From contig CM067564.1 in assembly GCA_034336665.1 (NCBI GenBank), forward strand, positions 47,663,451-47,727,450: DNA of 64,000 nt, written 5' to 3'. The stretch's first letter is position 1. Each line of letters starts with the position of its first letter. Shown here piece after piece: positions 41,601-48,025 of the stretch. A model generated the notes under the pieces. That model saw only the letters and a program-made list of their open reading frames with translations. It searched no databases and had not been told where the DNA came from. This DNA comes from Luscinia megarhynchos (lineage: Eukaryota > Chordata > Aves > Passeriformes > Turdidae). A program made the translations under genes and the position numbers.

Positions 41601-41711
41601 TGGCTTCTCCCTGGCACTCACTGGTCTCCTTTCACTAAATTCTTTTTCTTTGTTATTTAACTGAGATTCCTTTTCTTCCATATTTGCTGACTTTTTGCGC
41701 TCAGCTGGCAT
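2496..41711 (-). CDS. UPF2: UPF2, regulator of nonsense transcripts 2 (20 coding exons; last exon not found)
   Basis: UPF2 is the scaffold of the nonsense-mediated decay machinery. It bridges UPF3 (bound to the exon junction complex) and the UPF1 helicase, and acts mainly in the cytoplasm and perinuclear region. Twenty exons join in frame: 41711-41350, 39718-38939, 36090-35930, 34929-34732, 33532-33383, 32981-32878, 32574-32489, 27351-27243, 26279-26166, 24927-24811, 19912-19727, 19184-18981, 18366-18091, 16701-16518, 14044-13905, 12863-12759, 11819-11721, 11057-10890, 6404-6263 and 2616-2496. The sum is 3806 nt, or 1268 residues, against about 1272 in human. By comparison with the family: a Lys/Glu-rich N-terminus (1-120), then MIF4G-1 (about 165-430), MIF4G-2 (about 570-760), MIF4G-3 with the UPF3 site (about 775-985), an acidic tract (about 1015-1090) and the C-terminal UPF1-binding region. 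All introns are GT-AG and phases agree. The start ATG has A at -3 and begins MPAERKK as in human. The final exon is missing from the model. Confidence 0.97.
2617..6262 (-). other. UPF2: UPF2 intron 20; no other gene seen
   Basis: AT-rich intron. It includes a simple A/T repeat near 4761-4805 and several short open frames that resemble nothing I know. No recognisable repeat family or RNA gene. Confidence 0.6.
4761..4805 (+). repeat. AT-rich simple repeat (AAATA)n-like
   Basis: Repeated AAAATA and AAATAAT units in UPF2 intron 20. It resembles a low-complexity microsatellite. Confidence 0.7.
6263..6404 (-). CDS. UPF2: UPF2 exon 20
   Basis: Residues 1182-1228 plus one base: FKILNVPMSSQLAANHWNQQ, QAEQEERMRMKKLTLDINER, then QEQEDYQ. 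Probable helical tail. The acceptor is tttgcag and the donor GTAAGA at 6262. The intron upstream is about 4.5 kb. Confidence 0.96.
6405..10889 (-). other. UPF2: UPF2 intron 19; no other gene seen
   Basis: About 4.5 kb of AT-rich intron between exons 19 and 20. No exon, RNA gene or repeat family that I can recognise. Confidence 0.6.
10890..11057 (-). CDS. UPF2: UPF2 exon 19 (UPF1-binding region)
   Basis: Residues 1126-1181: QRSGESVKVHQLDVAIPLHL, then KSQLKKGPPLGAGEGESESG and DTMPFVMLTRKGNKQQ. The family's beta-hairpin contact with UPF1 is in this part. The acceptor is tttcatag and the donor GTAAGA at 10889. Minor differences from human lie in the Gly/Glu loop. Confidence 0.96.
11721..11819 (-). 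CDS. UPF2: UPF2 exon 18 (start of UPF1-binding region)
   Basis: Residues 1093-1125: EVMIKGGGLKHVPCAEDEDF, then IQALDKMMLENLQ. In the family, a helix here packs against the UPF1 cysteine/histidine-rich domain. The acceptor is tgcaacag and the donor GTATAA at 11720. Confidence 0.97.
12759..12863 (-). CDS. UPF2: UPF2 exon 17 (acidic tract, second half)
   Basis: Residues 1058-1092: EGSDNEEEEGEEEEEENTDY, then LTDSNKENETDEENT. Human has an Asp run (SDNDDDEGEE) where this copy has Glu. The acceptor is atttcag and the donor GTATGT at 12758. Thirty-five codons, phase 0 at both ends. Confidence 0.95.
13283..13316 (+). repeat. Perfect 17-bp tandem duplication
   Basis: The unit AGTAAATCAACTAGCCC occurs twice, at 13283-13299 and 13300-13316, in UPF2 intron 16. 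It looks like a recent slippage duplication. Confidence 0.9.
13905..14044 (-). CDS. UPF2: UPF2 exon 16 (acidic tract, first half)
   Basis: Completes G1011, then IVNDKDSKESITEGENLEED, EEEEGGAETEEQSGNESEVN and EPEEE. A low-complexity acidic region lies between MIF4G-3 and the UPF1-binding tail and is conserved in vertebrates. The acceptor is atttcag and the donor GTGAAC at 13904. Confidence 0.96.
14045..16517 (-). other. UPF2: UPF2 intron 15; no other gene seen
   Basis: About 2.5 kb of AT-rich intron. A 136-codon plus-strand open frame at 14322-14732 has no recognisable domain and looks accidental. Confidence 0.6.
16518..16701 (-). CDS. UPF2: UPF2 exon 15 (end of MIF4G-3)
   Basis: Residues 950-1010 plus one base: RYVWWKKSLDVWTKDHPFPI, DIDYMISDTLELLRPKIKLC, then NSLEEAVRQVQDLEREFLIKL. 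The acceptor is attctag and the donor GTAAGA at 16517. It closes MIF4G-3 before the acidic tract. Confidence 0.97.
17399..17497 (+). mobile_element. CR1 LINE 3'-end fragment
   Basis: A short fragment resembling the CR1 3' tail: a GACCCTGCC-like segment, the GGCAGGGGGGTT box, a degraded GATCCTTGAAGAGTC, and TTCCAACTCAAACC before a TTCTGAGATTC end. Plus orientation, inside UPF2 intron 14. Old and 5'-truncated. Confidence 0.75.
18091..18366 (-). CDS. UPF2: UPF2 exon 14 (MIF4G-3)
   Basis: Residues 858-949: VNQPKFNQRRISSAKFLGEL and on to SSKRKLDCFLVYFQ. It includes YSFTSFGVNPDGSPSPLDPP, where human has Ser-Ser for Ser-Pro. The acceptor is gacaaag and the donor GTATTC at 18090. Ninety-two codons. 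Confidence 0.97.
18981..19184 (-). CDS. UPF2: UPF2 exon 13 (MIF4G-3, UPF3-binding domain)
   Basis: Residues 790-857: VLRQMRKLPWQDAEVKDYVI, then CCMINIWNVKYNSIHCVANL and the segment ending DGVLEDIRLGME. It is part of MIF4G-3, which binds UPF3 in the family. The acceptor is ggtttag and the donor GTAAAC at 18980. Phase 0 at both ends. Confidence 0.97.
19727..19912 (-). CDS. UPF2: UPF2 exon 12 (end of MIF4G-2, start of MIF4G-3)
   Basis: Residues 728-789: EQMMRKKQAMHLDARYVTMV, ENAYYYCNPPPAEKTVKKKR, then PPLQEYIRKLLYKDLSKVTTEK, with Ile for human Val in EYVRK. It spans the short linker between the second and third MIF4G domains. The acceptor is ttccag and the donor GTAAAT at 19726. Confidence 0.97.
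22216..22231 (+). repeat. Poly-A run (16 A)
   Basis: Homopolymer A run inside UPF2 intron 11. No retrotransposed gene is evident directly upstream of it. Confidence 0.9.
24268..24328 (+). repeat. Imperfect 21-bp tandem triplicate
   Basis: Three copies of a unit near TTCAGTTCTTATTATTTTTT start at 24268, 24289 and 24310. They differ at a few positions. Located in UPF2 intron 11. Confidence 0.8.
24811..24927 (-). CDS. UPF2: UPF2 exon 11 (MIF4G-2)
   Basis: Residues 689-727: MLLSDFSHHHIEMACTLLET, then CGRFLFRSPESHLRTSVLL. Identical to the human segment as far as I can recall it. The acceptor is catacCAG and the donor GTAAGA at 24810. Phase 0 at both ends. Confidence 0.97.
25081..25247 (+). mobile_element. 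CR1 LINE 3'-end fragment
   Basis: CR1-like 3' tail: GAGGCCAGGTTGGATGGAGC, then GAGCAACC, GTGTCCCTGTCCA, GACAGGGGGGTGGAACC, GGTGATCTTTA and CCCATCCAACCCAAACCATT. Plus orientation, in UPF2 intron 10. This form has the GCCAGGTTGGATGG variant. It is 5'-truncated. Confidence 0.85.
26166..26279 (-). CDS. UPF2: UPF2 exon 10 (MIF4G-2)
   Basis: Residues 651-688: VRKKDQINIETKNKTVRFIG, then ELTKFKMFSKNDTLHCLK. The acceptor is cttttttag and the donor GTTGGT at 26165, which is a weaker donor than the others. Exactly 38 codons, phase 0 at both ends. Confidence 0.96.
27243..27351 (-). CDS. UPF2: UPF2 exon 9 (MIF4G-2)
   Basis: Completes R614, then LDLLPFYARLVATLHPCMSD and VAEDLCSMLKGDFRFH, residues 615-650. 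The acceptor is tttgcag and the donor GTATGT at 27242. The intron upstream is about 5.1 kb, among the longest in the gene here. Confidence 0.96.
27352..32488 (-). other. UPF2: UPF2 intron 8; no other gene seen
   Basis: About 5.1 kb of AT-rich intron. The open frames of 60-100 codons at 30778-31382 have no recognisable domain or codon bias. No RNA gene or repeat family was recognised. Confidence 0.6.
32489..32574 (-). CDS. UPF2: UPF2 exon 8 (MIF4G-2)
   Basis: Residues 586-613 plus two bases: AAMDFCMNMNTKANRRKLVR, then ALFIVPRQ. The acceptor is ctttatag and the donor GTAAGA at 32488. Human has Lys-Lys where this copy has Arg-Lys; otherwise the match is very close. Confidence 0.95.
32878..32981 (-). 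CDS. UPF2: UPF2 exon 7 (start of MIF4G-2)
   Basis: Residues 551-585: EQEDEEASTGSHLKLIVDAF, then LQQLPNCVNRDLIDK. It begins the second MIF4G domain. The acceptor is ctgttag and the donor GTATGG at 32877. It ends on a codon boundary. Confidence 0.96.
33383..33532 (-). CDS. UPF2: UPF2 exon 6 (acidic linker)
   Basis: Residues 501-550: an acidic linker reading DLELELENLDINDDALELDC and then GDEAEDLTKKLLDEQ. It lies between MIF4G-1 and MIF4G-2. The acceptor is aaatag and the donor GTAAAA at 33382. It matches the human linker with a few substitutions, including Cys in place of the first Gly of the human EGGDEAED segment. Confidence 0.95.
34732..34929 (-). CDS. UPF2: UPF2 exon 5 (linker between MIF4G-1 and MIF4G-2)
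   Basis: Residues 434-500: EHGPGIDIFTPGKPGEYDLE, then the conserved segment ending FVPAILFKDNEK, then a Ser/Lys/Asp-rich linker (YSQSKDSSKDESR). The linker is less conserved than the flanks. The acceptor is tttgcag and the donor GTAGGA at 34731. Confidence 0.95.
35930..36090 (-). CDS. UPF2: UPF2 exon 4
   Basis: Codes residues 381-434 (RILHSKGELSEDRHKQYEEF, then MSYQKLLANSQSLADLLDEN), the end of MIF4G-1. The acceptor is ttttgtag at 36092-36091 and the donor GTAAGC at 35929. The split codon G|AA joins exon 5 as Glu-Glu-His-Gly, as in human. Confidence 0.96.
36091..38938 (-). other. UPF2: UPF2 intron 3; no other gene seen
   Basis: About 2.8 kb of AT-rich intron between exons 3 and 4. Nothing beyond short accidental open frames. 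Confidence 0.6.
38939..39718 (-). CDS. UPF2: UPF2 exon 3 (MIF4G-1 domain)
   Basis: This is the largest UPF2 exon (780 nt). It codes residues 121-380, from EKDEAHQLHQEAW through ENFFSRLDSSLKKNTAFVKK to HRELQNIERQN. The first MIF4G domain occupies most of it; in the family this is a helical repeat fold that supports the scaffold and is not the UPF3-binding copy. The acceptor is cac-ag at 39720 and the donor GTGACA at 38938. It is nearly identical to the human sequence. Confidence 0.97.
40524..41080 (+). mobile_element. Solo LTR of an avian endogenous retrovirus
   Basis: About 560 bp in UPF2 intron 2 that I recognise as a common songbird LTR type. It starts near TGTTCTGATTTGGGCTGGGA, has CTGACCCCAACTGACCAAGG-like and GTGATGGCGTTTGTCTTCCC segments, and ends GCTGGGGTTAAATCACAA. 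No gag, pol or env lies beside it, so it is a solo LTR left by recombination. Its ends are approximate and I found no clear target-site duplication. It lies antisense to UPF2. The family name is not certain. Confidence 0.75.
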
Positions 41712-41729
41712 TGTGTTACCCAGGCAAAC
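41350..41729 (-). CDS. UPF2: UPF2 exon 2 (start codon; Lys/Glu-rich N-terminus)
   Basis: The acceptor is at 41731-41730 (ttccacag). Eighteen nt of 5'UTR follow, then the ATG at 41711-41709 (MPAERKKSANMEEKE). It encodes residues 1-120 and two bases of codon 121, then a GTAAGT donor at 41349. The second half is almost only Lys, Glu and Gln and probably forms a charged helix or coiled coil. In human UPF2 this region is disordered or helical and carries basic nuclear-localisation-like stretches. Confidence 0.95.
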
Positions 41730-42133
41730 CTGTGGAACCACAGGAAAACAATTACTTTTAAATTGCTGTTGATATTTTAGTCATTTTTCACAGCCCACCC
41801 GTATTCACTTAACTCACAAATGCATGACTCATCAGAATAAAGGTTTATGTTTTCTTGAACTAAAGAATAGACTTGACAGGTAAAAACAAATTATTTTGTA
41901 AGCATGTTGTTCTGCAGAGCTGTCTTTGGCATGAACTGTGAAATAAAAGCATCTTGAAGCTTCTACAACCCAACGAATATAAGATCTTGAACATAAACAA
42001 GTCCATCTGAACTAAAAATAATGCAAGACTGATGAAAACAAAGCAGCCTCAACTTCAAAATATGTACATGCTTGATACATCAGCACCTCACTGACCTTTC
42101 CACACACCTCCTAATACTCTCCCTTCCACTACT

Positions 42134-42310
42134 TAGGATCATAGGATAATGCAGGTTAGGTGGGACCTCAAGTAATTCAACCTCCTGCTCAAAGCAGGGT
42201 CAGTAATGAGTTCAGGCAAGACTGTTCCAGTCTTGAAAAGTGTCAAGGAAAGAAACTGCACAACCTCTCTGGCCAACCTGCTCCAAGGCTTGATCATCCT
42301 CACTGTGAAA
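42134..42310 (-). mobile_element. CR1 LINE 3' portion, old copy
   Basis: Read on the minus strand, this is a diverged CR1 3' end. Plus-strand landmarks are GGATCATAGGATAATGCAGG, a GGTGGGACCTCAAG box, AACCTCCTGCTCAAAGCAGG and CACAACCTCTCTGGCCAACC. It has no intact coding part. Confidence 0.8.
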
Positions 42311-42914
42311 AGGCATCAACTTGCTTCCTTCTTTCCTCACCCCTTCCCAGATTCCCCCAGAATCTCCAGCACTCAGCACAAGTAGCAGCTGAAGAGCAAG
42401 CAATGCTAAGCTGTACACACAAACCTCCCTGTCAGCAAAGCAAATGGAAATAATACCAGAAAGGCTGCAACTAAGACTTATCAAAGGCTACAATTTCTCT
42501 CTCTTTCTATTCAACCAAAATTTTTGTAGGAGCTTTAGCCACTTTGGAGTTTCCAGCCCTATAAGCTTTGGCTTCGTTTGGCTAAGGATAGAAAAGGTAA
42601 CACATACATACATACACAAAAGGGGTAAAACCACAGGACAATTTTGATTAGGAGGAAACTGTGATGAGCACCTAATTCAGAAGATCAGAGGCTTGGCGAA
42701 GGCTTTAGTATCCCCAGGAATAGAGAAGCAGTGGTCCCTTCTGGGCACACTGAGAAAAAGCCTTCCCAAATACCAACTTGGAAATTGCCATGCCCCATAC
42801 TGTGGTTTTTTTTCATCCTATCCCTGCACAGCTTTGAGGAGAAGCCAGCTTCATCTTCACTACGCTCTCCCTCTAGATTGCTTTAAGACAGGAATAATAG
42901 TTCCCCCTTTCTTC

Positions 42915-43145
42915 TTACAGATCAAGAACCCAGTTCTCTCTGTTTCTCTTCAAATATGTCCTCCAGCCTCCCTGTGTTCTTGGTGATCTTCCAATAGACT
43001 TATTCCAGTGTGTCAACAACTTTCTTGGGAACAGAGAACCTACACCTGGATGTGGCAAGTCCTGAGCAGAGGGGGAAGACTCACCTTCTTCAGCCTTACA
43101 GCTAACTCCTGGTACTACAGTCTAGAATGCAAGGGCATTCTGCTG
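42915..43145 (-). mobile_element. CR1 LINE internal fragment, strongly diverged
   Basis: Plus-strand landmarks follow the order of the CR1 3' third read backwards: ATCAAGAACCCAGTTCTCTC (compare the CR1 'GAACAACCCAGCTCTCTCAG' region), CTCCAGCCTCC, TTGGTGATCTTCC, TAGACTTATTCCAGT, then GAGCAGAGGGGGAAGACTCA. It may be the 5' continuation of the copy ending at 42134, with unrelated sequence between. Confidence 0.55.
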
Positions 43146-44409
43146 ATTCATGTCAGGGATCAGGGGGCCAGACAGGACCACAAGAGGCAATTAGAACCAC
43201 CTAGGCTTTTACTTCAGGTTAATTTTTTTTCTTATAACCAAAAATAATTTTTATGTATTTACAAGCTTCAAGCATGTATAGGTGGAACTGATAGGACACC
43301 ATTGCAAGTGATGCCTTCTGAAGAGCCATCTCTTTGTTTTTATTAGTAACACCAGTTTGATTTCCAATGGCCACCCCTACTTTTGCCTTTCTAACATTTT
43401 ACTCTGGATGATGAAAACATGCTAGATTCACCAACTCCCTGCATCTCCTCAGAGTGCATAATGAGACACTTGCATTCTGACCTAATGCAGAATGTTTCTG
43501 GTATTAATTTTAACTATTTTGAAATATTTTTATAAATAAGACTTCACAATAAAAAAGATATGTTTCTTAAAAAGCACTGCACATTCCCTCTGCCATCTCC
43601 CAAACAATAAAATGACAGATTCATATACTGTCTATCCCACCCAGATGAAACTCTGTATTACAATATTTAAGGTGCTCATCTGGGACTTCTGAAGAAAAAA
43701 TGGTCTGTGAAAATTTACAGTATCAGTATTCACATCTGGGCAGTGACAACTTATCAATGGGGAACCTATTCATGACTTGGCCTCTGGCAGCAACAGGCAA
43801 CAGCACCAATGGAGAAATGTCTCTGATTTATGGAAATCAAACCAGCATTGCTTAAACAAGCAGTAGCACATTTGGCTGGCACCCTAATGCATGTCTACAA
43901 CTATAAAATTTCAGATCTCAAGGACTACTTGAATTCCAAAAAACACTGATCTTAAAACAGCATTATTATAAAATCAGTACTTAACCAAAGAGGGAAGAGG
44001 TTGCCTATGTTTAAGGAAATGCTGGAACAGCATGTCACAATTCCAATACTCTGAACAAAATACCCAACTACGCAGTAACTTTTAACAAAAGGGCAATTTA
44101 CCACAGTCATTACGGTACTTGAGCTCTTACTAAATTTAGGAACTCAGAATTCTGTTTTAAAGATGTATCTGATGTTTTCTCATATAAAAGCAAACCAGAG
44201 AAGATGGGAAAAAAACAAAAGGGATGAAGCATAATTGGGCACATTATGGTTTTGACCACAGGACAGTATTATTCACTTTTTCCCAGTGAACACTGAAGTC
44301 TAAAAAACCCCCCAAAATCTCGTTTTACTGTAGCTTTCTGTTCTGTATCCCAGAACAGGTTCGCTGCAGTACTTCTCAGTACCTGCTACGTGTACAGCTC
44401 CTTATCTCC

Positions 44410-44640
44410 CAAACCGTTCCGATGGCTCTGCCAGCTCGTTTGTGCCGACACCAAACGCCCGGGGGCAGGAGGAGGCGGTGCCGCTGCCTCCAAGCTACAG
44501 CTCCTCACGGGCTGAGCTCCCAGCATCGCACAGCCCCCGTGACAGGCACAGCACAACTATCCACAGGCAACTTTACCAAAAGTCGTGGGAAGCAGGGAAA
44601 AACGGAAACAGACAGCTGGCTCACCTGGGCCTGATCTCCA
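44410..44640. other. GC-rich patch in UPF2 intron 1
   Basis: A local block with several CpG (GCCCGGGGGCAGGAGGAGGC and GTGCCGCTGCC) in otherwise AT-rich intron. Open frames across it have no recognisable domain. It could be a small CpG island or an old repeat; the sequence does not decide. Confidence 0.4.
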
Positions 44641-45687
44641 TACGAAACAAGGCTGAAGATGGCATGGAAACATTAAGAGAAACTTTATTCTATTTAATAT
44701 CTCACATTTACATGAATGTACTGATGAAAAGGCATAATAATGACATGAACTCCAAGCCAACAGACAGGACAAACCAGCACTCACACTGGAAAATTAGGAA
44801 GGACAGAGAAAACAGACAAGACAAACACCTCTATGCCTTTGGACTCTTGGCAGCCCAATTCTGTAGTGACACTTACATGCTCTAACACTCCTCAGTTTCA
44901 GCACCTACAGATAATATGTTTTTAGAGGGAACTAGTTCTAATTTTTCAATATTTGATGTACTCATTTGTAGTTAAGTCAATTTTTATTACACTTAGGTTT
45001 CTACTTTTTTTAAACAATAATCTTGGAATTTGAAAGAATGTGACTGGGTTCGTGATACTCTGAGCTCAGAGACTTAAGAAATAATCTTGAAATAGAGAAG
45101 TAACATTTAAGAAAAACCATCTATGTTTTTCTTGAGGAAAGTAGAGAGTAACATAAGGTACTCAGCATCATGAACCTACACACAATTCAGAATAAAAGAA
45201 TAAACATCAACACCTTGGCCCTCAAGTGAATAAAAAGTCTACTCTCGAAGCCTTCAGTAACATGATCCAGAATCCCCATGCTTGCAAACTCAAGTATGAG
45301 GGAAGGAAATACAGTTCCATTAAACTAAACACAATGAGATTTTTCACTAGAAGTTAAATGGATTACATGAACAGTCCTTTCTGCAGCTACTCTATTACAA
45401 AAGAGATATGGGAAATAATAAATGTAGGCAAGATGTGCTACCTCTGACTGACTGAAAAATCTCAAAGATCAACAAACTACTCCATCACTAGTTATCACAT
45501 CAATAGAAGGTTGGAAGTTTCAAGAACTGAAATGCAATTAAGGTTCTCTTAATGCAAGGGAATATGCATAATAAAAATACCTAGGTCAGTGAGAAGAAAA
45601 TAAACAGGTTTTGGAAGATGAGACACAGCACACAGGAAAAATAACCGTAGTGCAGAGAGGAGTCCCTCACACAGTGAGAGGGAAGGT

Positions 45688-45945
45688 TCACAGAATCACA
45701 GAATACCCTGACTTGGAAAGGACGCAAAAGGATCATCAAAGTCCAACTCCTGGCCCTGCACAGGATACCCCATGAGTCACACCATGTACCTGAGAGCATT
45801 GTTCAAACACTTCTTGAACTCTGTCAGGCTCTGTGCTGTGACCACTGCCCTGGGGAGCTGTTCCAGTGCCCAGCCACCCTCTGGGTGAAGAACCTTTTCC
45901 TGATATCCAACCTAAACCTCCCCTGACACAACTTCAGGCCACTGA
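45688..45945 (-). mobile_element. CR1 LINE 3' portion
   Basis: A minus-oriented CR1. The 3' terminal repeats appear as CACAGAATCACAGAATA, then CTTGGAAAGGAC, AGTCCAACTCCTGGCCCTGC and GGGGAGCTGTTCCAGTGCCC, GTGAAGAACCTTTTCCTGAT. It ends just beside the UPF2 CpG island, in presumed intron 1. Confidence 0.9.
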
Positions 45946-46391
45946 TACATCTTCTGGCCGGCTTGCCGAACAGCCGGGCACTTTTACTTTCGCTTCTATA
46001 CCTCTCGAGGAGAATGTTTTGCTGCAGGACTTGCATGAACGCGCTTTCCACCGTGAAACAGAGGCCTACAGACAAGGCATTGAGTATAAAAAGACTCCTT
46101 CGCTACCACCCCGGTCCCCGCTCGCAGCTCTTCCGCAGCCCGGGCCGTTTCCCGGATGGGAGCAGCAGCTCGGGAACAGCAGCTTCCGCTCCTCTCCCGG
46201 CCTCCCTCTCCCCGTGCTCTCAGCACCGCCAGCCGAGCCCTCCCTGCTCCCAGCCCCACGGCCCCTCCGCCTGCGGAACCCCCCTCCCCGCGCCCCCGCC
46301 AGGCCCCTGTGCCCTCCTCCCGCCCTCCCCGAGACCCCTTCCTCACACACAGCCCGGCACCGCCCTCCCGTCCCGTCGGTGCCCGCGGTAC

Positions 46392-46860
46392 CTGTGCCCG
46401 GTGCCGACATGGGCCCGCCCGGCGCCGCCGCCGCCGCCTCCTCCGCCCCTCCGAGGCCCCCGAGCGCTTCTGCCCTCACGGCGGCCGGGCCGCCGCCGCG
46501 CTGCCTGACCCACGGCGCCGCCCTGGCCGGGCCGCCGCGCCCGCCCCGTCACGCCCGGGCGCGAAGGGAGGAGCGGCGGCGCTTCACGGCGGCAGAGCCG
46601 CGGCCGCGGGCGGCGCGGTGCGGCGCTTCCCGGCGGGCGGGGGTTAGGCAGCGCGGAGGGCAGCCCCGCGCGGGGTCCTGGCGGCCGACGGGTTACCGGG
46701 AGTGCGGAGGCAGAAGGGGAAGAGGAACGGGAACGAGAACGAGAACGGGAAGGGGAGAGGAAAAGGGTTCGGCCCGAGTCCCTCACAGCGGCGGGGAAGC
46801 GGGAAATAGTCTCTGAGTGTCGCTTCCTTGGTGGCCTCAGCGCACGACTCGGCTAGTGGC
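46392..46860 (-). other. UPF2: UPF2 putative non-coding exon 1 and promoter-proximal CpG island
   Basis: Exon 2 has its own acceptor 18 nt upstream of the ATG, so a 5'UTR exon must lie further up. The only strong CpG-rich block upstream is here. On the minus strand GGGCACAG|GTACCG offers a donor at 46391. The transcription start cannot be read from sequence; the right-hand limit is arbitrary. Human UPF2 also starts with a non-coding exon. Confidence 0.4.
46725..46754 (+). repeat. Short hexamer repeat (GAACGR)n
   Basis: Four tandem hexamers GAACGG, GAACGA, GAACGA, GAACGG, then a degenerate fifth (GAAGGG). It lies in the UPF2 CpG island, so it may be in the promoter or 5'UTR. On the UPF2 strand it reads as a pyrimidine-rich repeat. 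Confidence 0.8.
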
Positions 46861-46866
46861 CCCGCG

Positions 46867-46946
46867 TGACGTCACTACAGTGACGTGTCTGTGCCCGCCA
46901 GCCGTCACGGCGGCCGTCATGTCGCGGGTGGGGCCCTCAGGCGTCA
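46867..46946. promoter_or_regulatory. Cluster of CRE-type (CREB/ATF) sites
   Basis: A full palindromic site TGACGTCA is at 46867-46874. Half-sites follow at 46881-46885 (TGACG) and, on the other strand, at 46903-46907, 46915-46919 and 46942-46946 (CGTCA). Five sites lie in 80 bp upstream of the presumed UPF2 start. The motif match is seen; binding is inferred. Confidence 0.55.
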
Positions 46947-47019
46947 CCGTGATAAAACATTGGGGTGACAGCGGCTGAACACCAGATACTGCCTGAGGGG
47001 TGGTTTAATGGGCGTCCGT

Positions 47020-47520
47020 TACTGCGCCCGGTTCTGTGCGGGGACACAAGGAACTGCTGCAGGGGGTCCAGCGGAGCCACAGAGATGAGGAGGCTCTGGA
47101 GCATCAAAGATGAGGAGGCTCTGGAGCATCTCTCCTGTGAGGAGAGACTGCGAGAGCTGGGCCTGCTCAGTCTGGAGAAGAGAAGAATGAGAGGGGATTT
47201 CATGAATGCAAGTAAATATCTCCAGGGCAGGTGCCAAGAGGATGGTGCCAGGCTCATCTCAGTGGTGCTGAGCGACAGAGCAATGGCCATAAAATAAAAC
47301 ATACGGGATTTCGCTTCAAATGAGGAAGAACTTCTTTATATTGAGGGTGGCAAAGCACTGGGACAGGCTGCTCTTGGAGTCTCCCTCTCTGGAGACATTC
47401 ATGACCCACCTGGATGTGTTCCAGTGTCACCTGCTCTGGGTGACCCTGCCTTGGCAGGGGGGTTGGACTGGATGATCTCCAGAGGTTCCTTCCAAACATA
47501 CACATGTGATTCTGTCATTG
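47020..47520 (+). mobile_element. CR1 LINE, 5'-truncated, plus orientation
   Basis: A 3'-terminal CR1 copy of about 500 bp. It reads GGAACTGCTGCAGGGGGTCC, GGAGCATCTCTCCTGTGAGG, GGGCCTGCTCAGTCTGGAGA, GGCAAAGCACTGGGACAGGC, CACCTGCTCTGGGTGACCCT, and ends with the family-type GATTCTGT at 47511-47518. The copy closely resembles the one at 50976-51470, which runs the other way. Confidence 0.92.
47083..47132 (+). repeat. 25-bp tandem duplication inside the CR1
   Basis: The string GATGAGGAGGCTCTGGAGCA occurs twice with a 25-bp period. The sister copy near 51350 has this box only once, so the duplication arose after or at insertion. Confidence 0.85.
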
Positions 47521-48009
47521 AGTGCATTTTCTAGTCTAAATTTGGTTTCTCTGCCCACCTGTCCAGTCACTGTTCCCACCTGGACATCCAGGGGTGAATT
47601 TAGTGGCACAGATCTCCCAGATCTGTTGGAAACGCTCTCTGCCTGCACGTCTGGGCATGGCATCACCTCTTGGGCAACTCTAAAGCTGCCTAAGCTGGAA
47701 AAAGCTGGCACAGCCCAGAGCTGCAGAGTGAGAATCTGCTGTTTATTTTACATTTTGAATCCAGGTTCTGACAGAAGCTTTTTCTTTCAGTTGGGAAAGC
47801 CTTTACACCCCTCTGGGCTTAGAACAAGCCTCCAGCAATATTGGACTGACAGCAGGCGCAGGCCTGGCTGTACATAATGAGGTTATTCAGCTGTTAAAGT
47901 TGCTTTTTATTCAGAGACAAGCGTCAGCCCCAACAGAAGACACTGTTTACTGATGCAGAGTTTTAGGTGTGTTCTGCCAACTGGTACAGGACTAGACAAG
48001 TTTGTTTGG

Positions 48010-48025
48010 TTTTTTTTTTTTTTTT
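48010..48025 (+). repeat. Poly-T run (16 T)
   Basis: Homopolymer T run in the intergenic spacer. It could be the reverse of a retroposed poly-A tail, but no parent gene is visible beside it. Confidence 0.9.

Larger units (their letters stand above)
41730..46391 (-). other. UPF2: UPF2 intron 1 (presumed)
   Basis: About 4.7 kb between the presumed non-coding exon 1 and exon 2. It holds CR1 fragments at 42134-42310, 42915-43145 and 45688-45945, and a GC-rich patch at 44410-44640. No other gene was recognised. Confidence 0.5.
46100..46950. promoter_or_regulatory. CpG island at the UPF2 5' end
   Basis: Very GC-rich and dense in CpG, with many GGCGGC, CCGCCC and GCGCG strings and no TATA box. The flanking intron and spacer are AT-rich. 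It is a typical housekeeping promoter and fits UPF2, which is expressed in all tissues. The boundaries are by eye. Confidence 0.8.

Noticed and set aside
45866..46816. 316-codon plus-strand open frame over the UPF2 CpG island, with other long frames on both strands
   Set aside because: GC-rich sequence lacks stop codons by chance. The translations are Pro/Arg/Ala-rich with no domain, and the frame starts inside a CR1 fragment.
46919..46978. 19-codon plus-strand open frame starting ATGTCGCGG, which might be a divergent short gene
   Set aside because: Too short, no visible splice continuation, and no recognised homologue.
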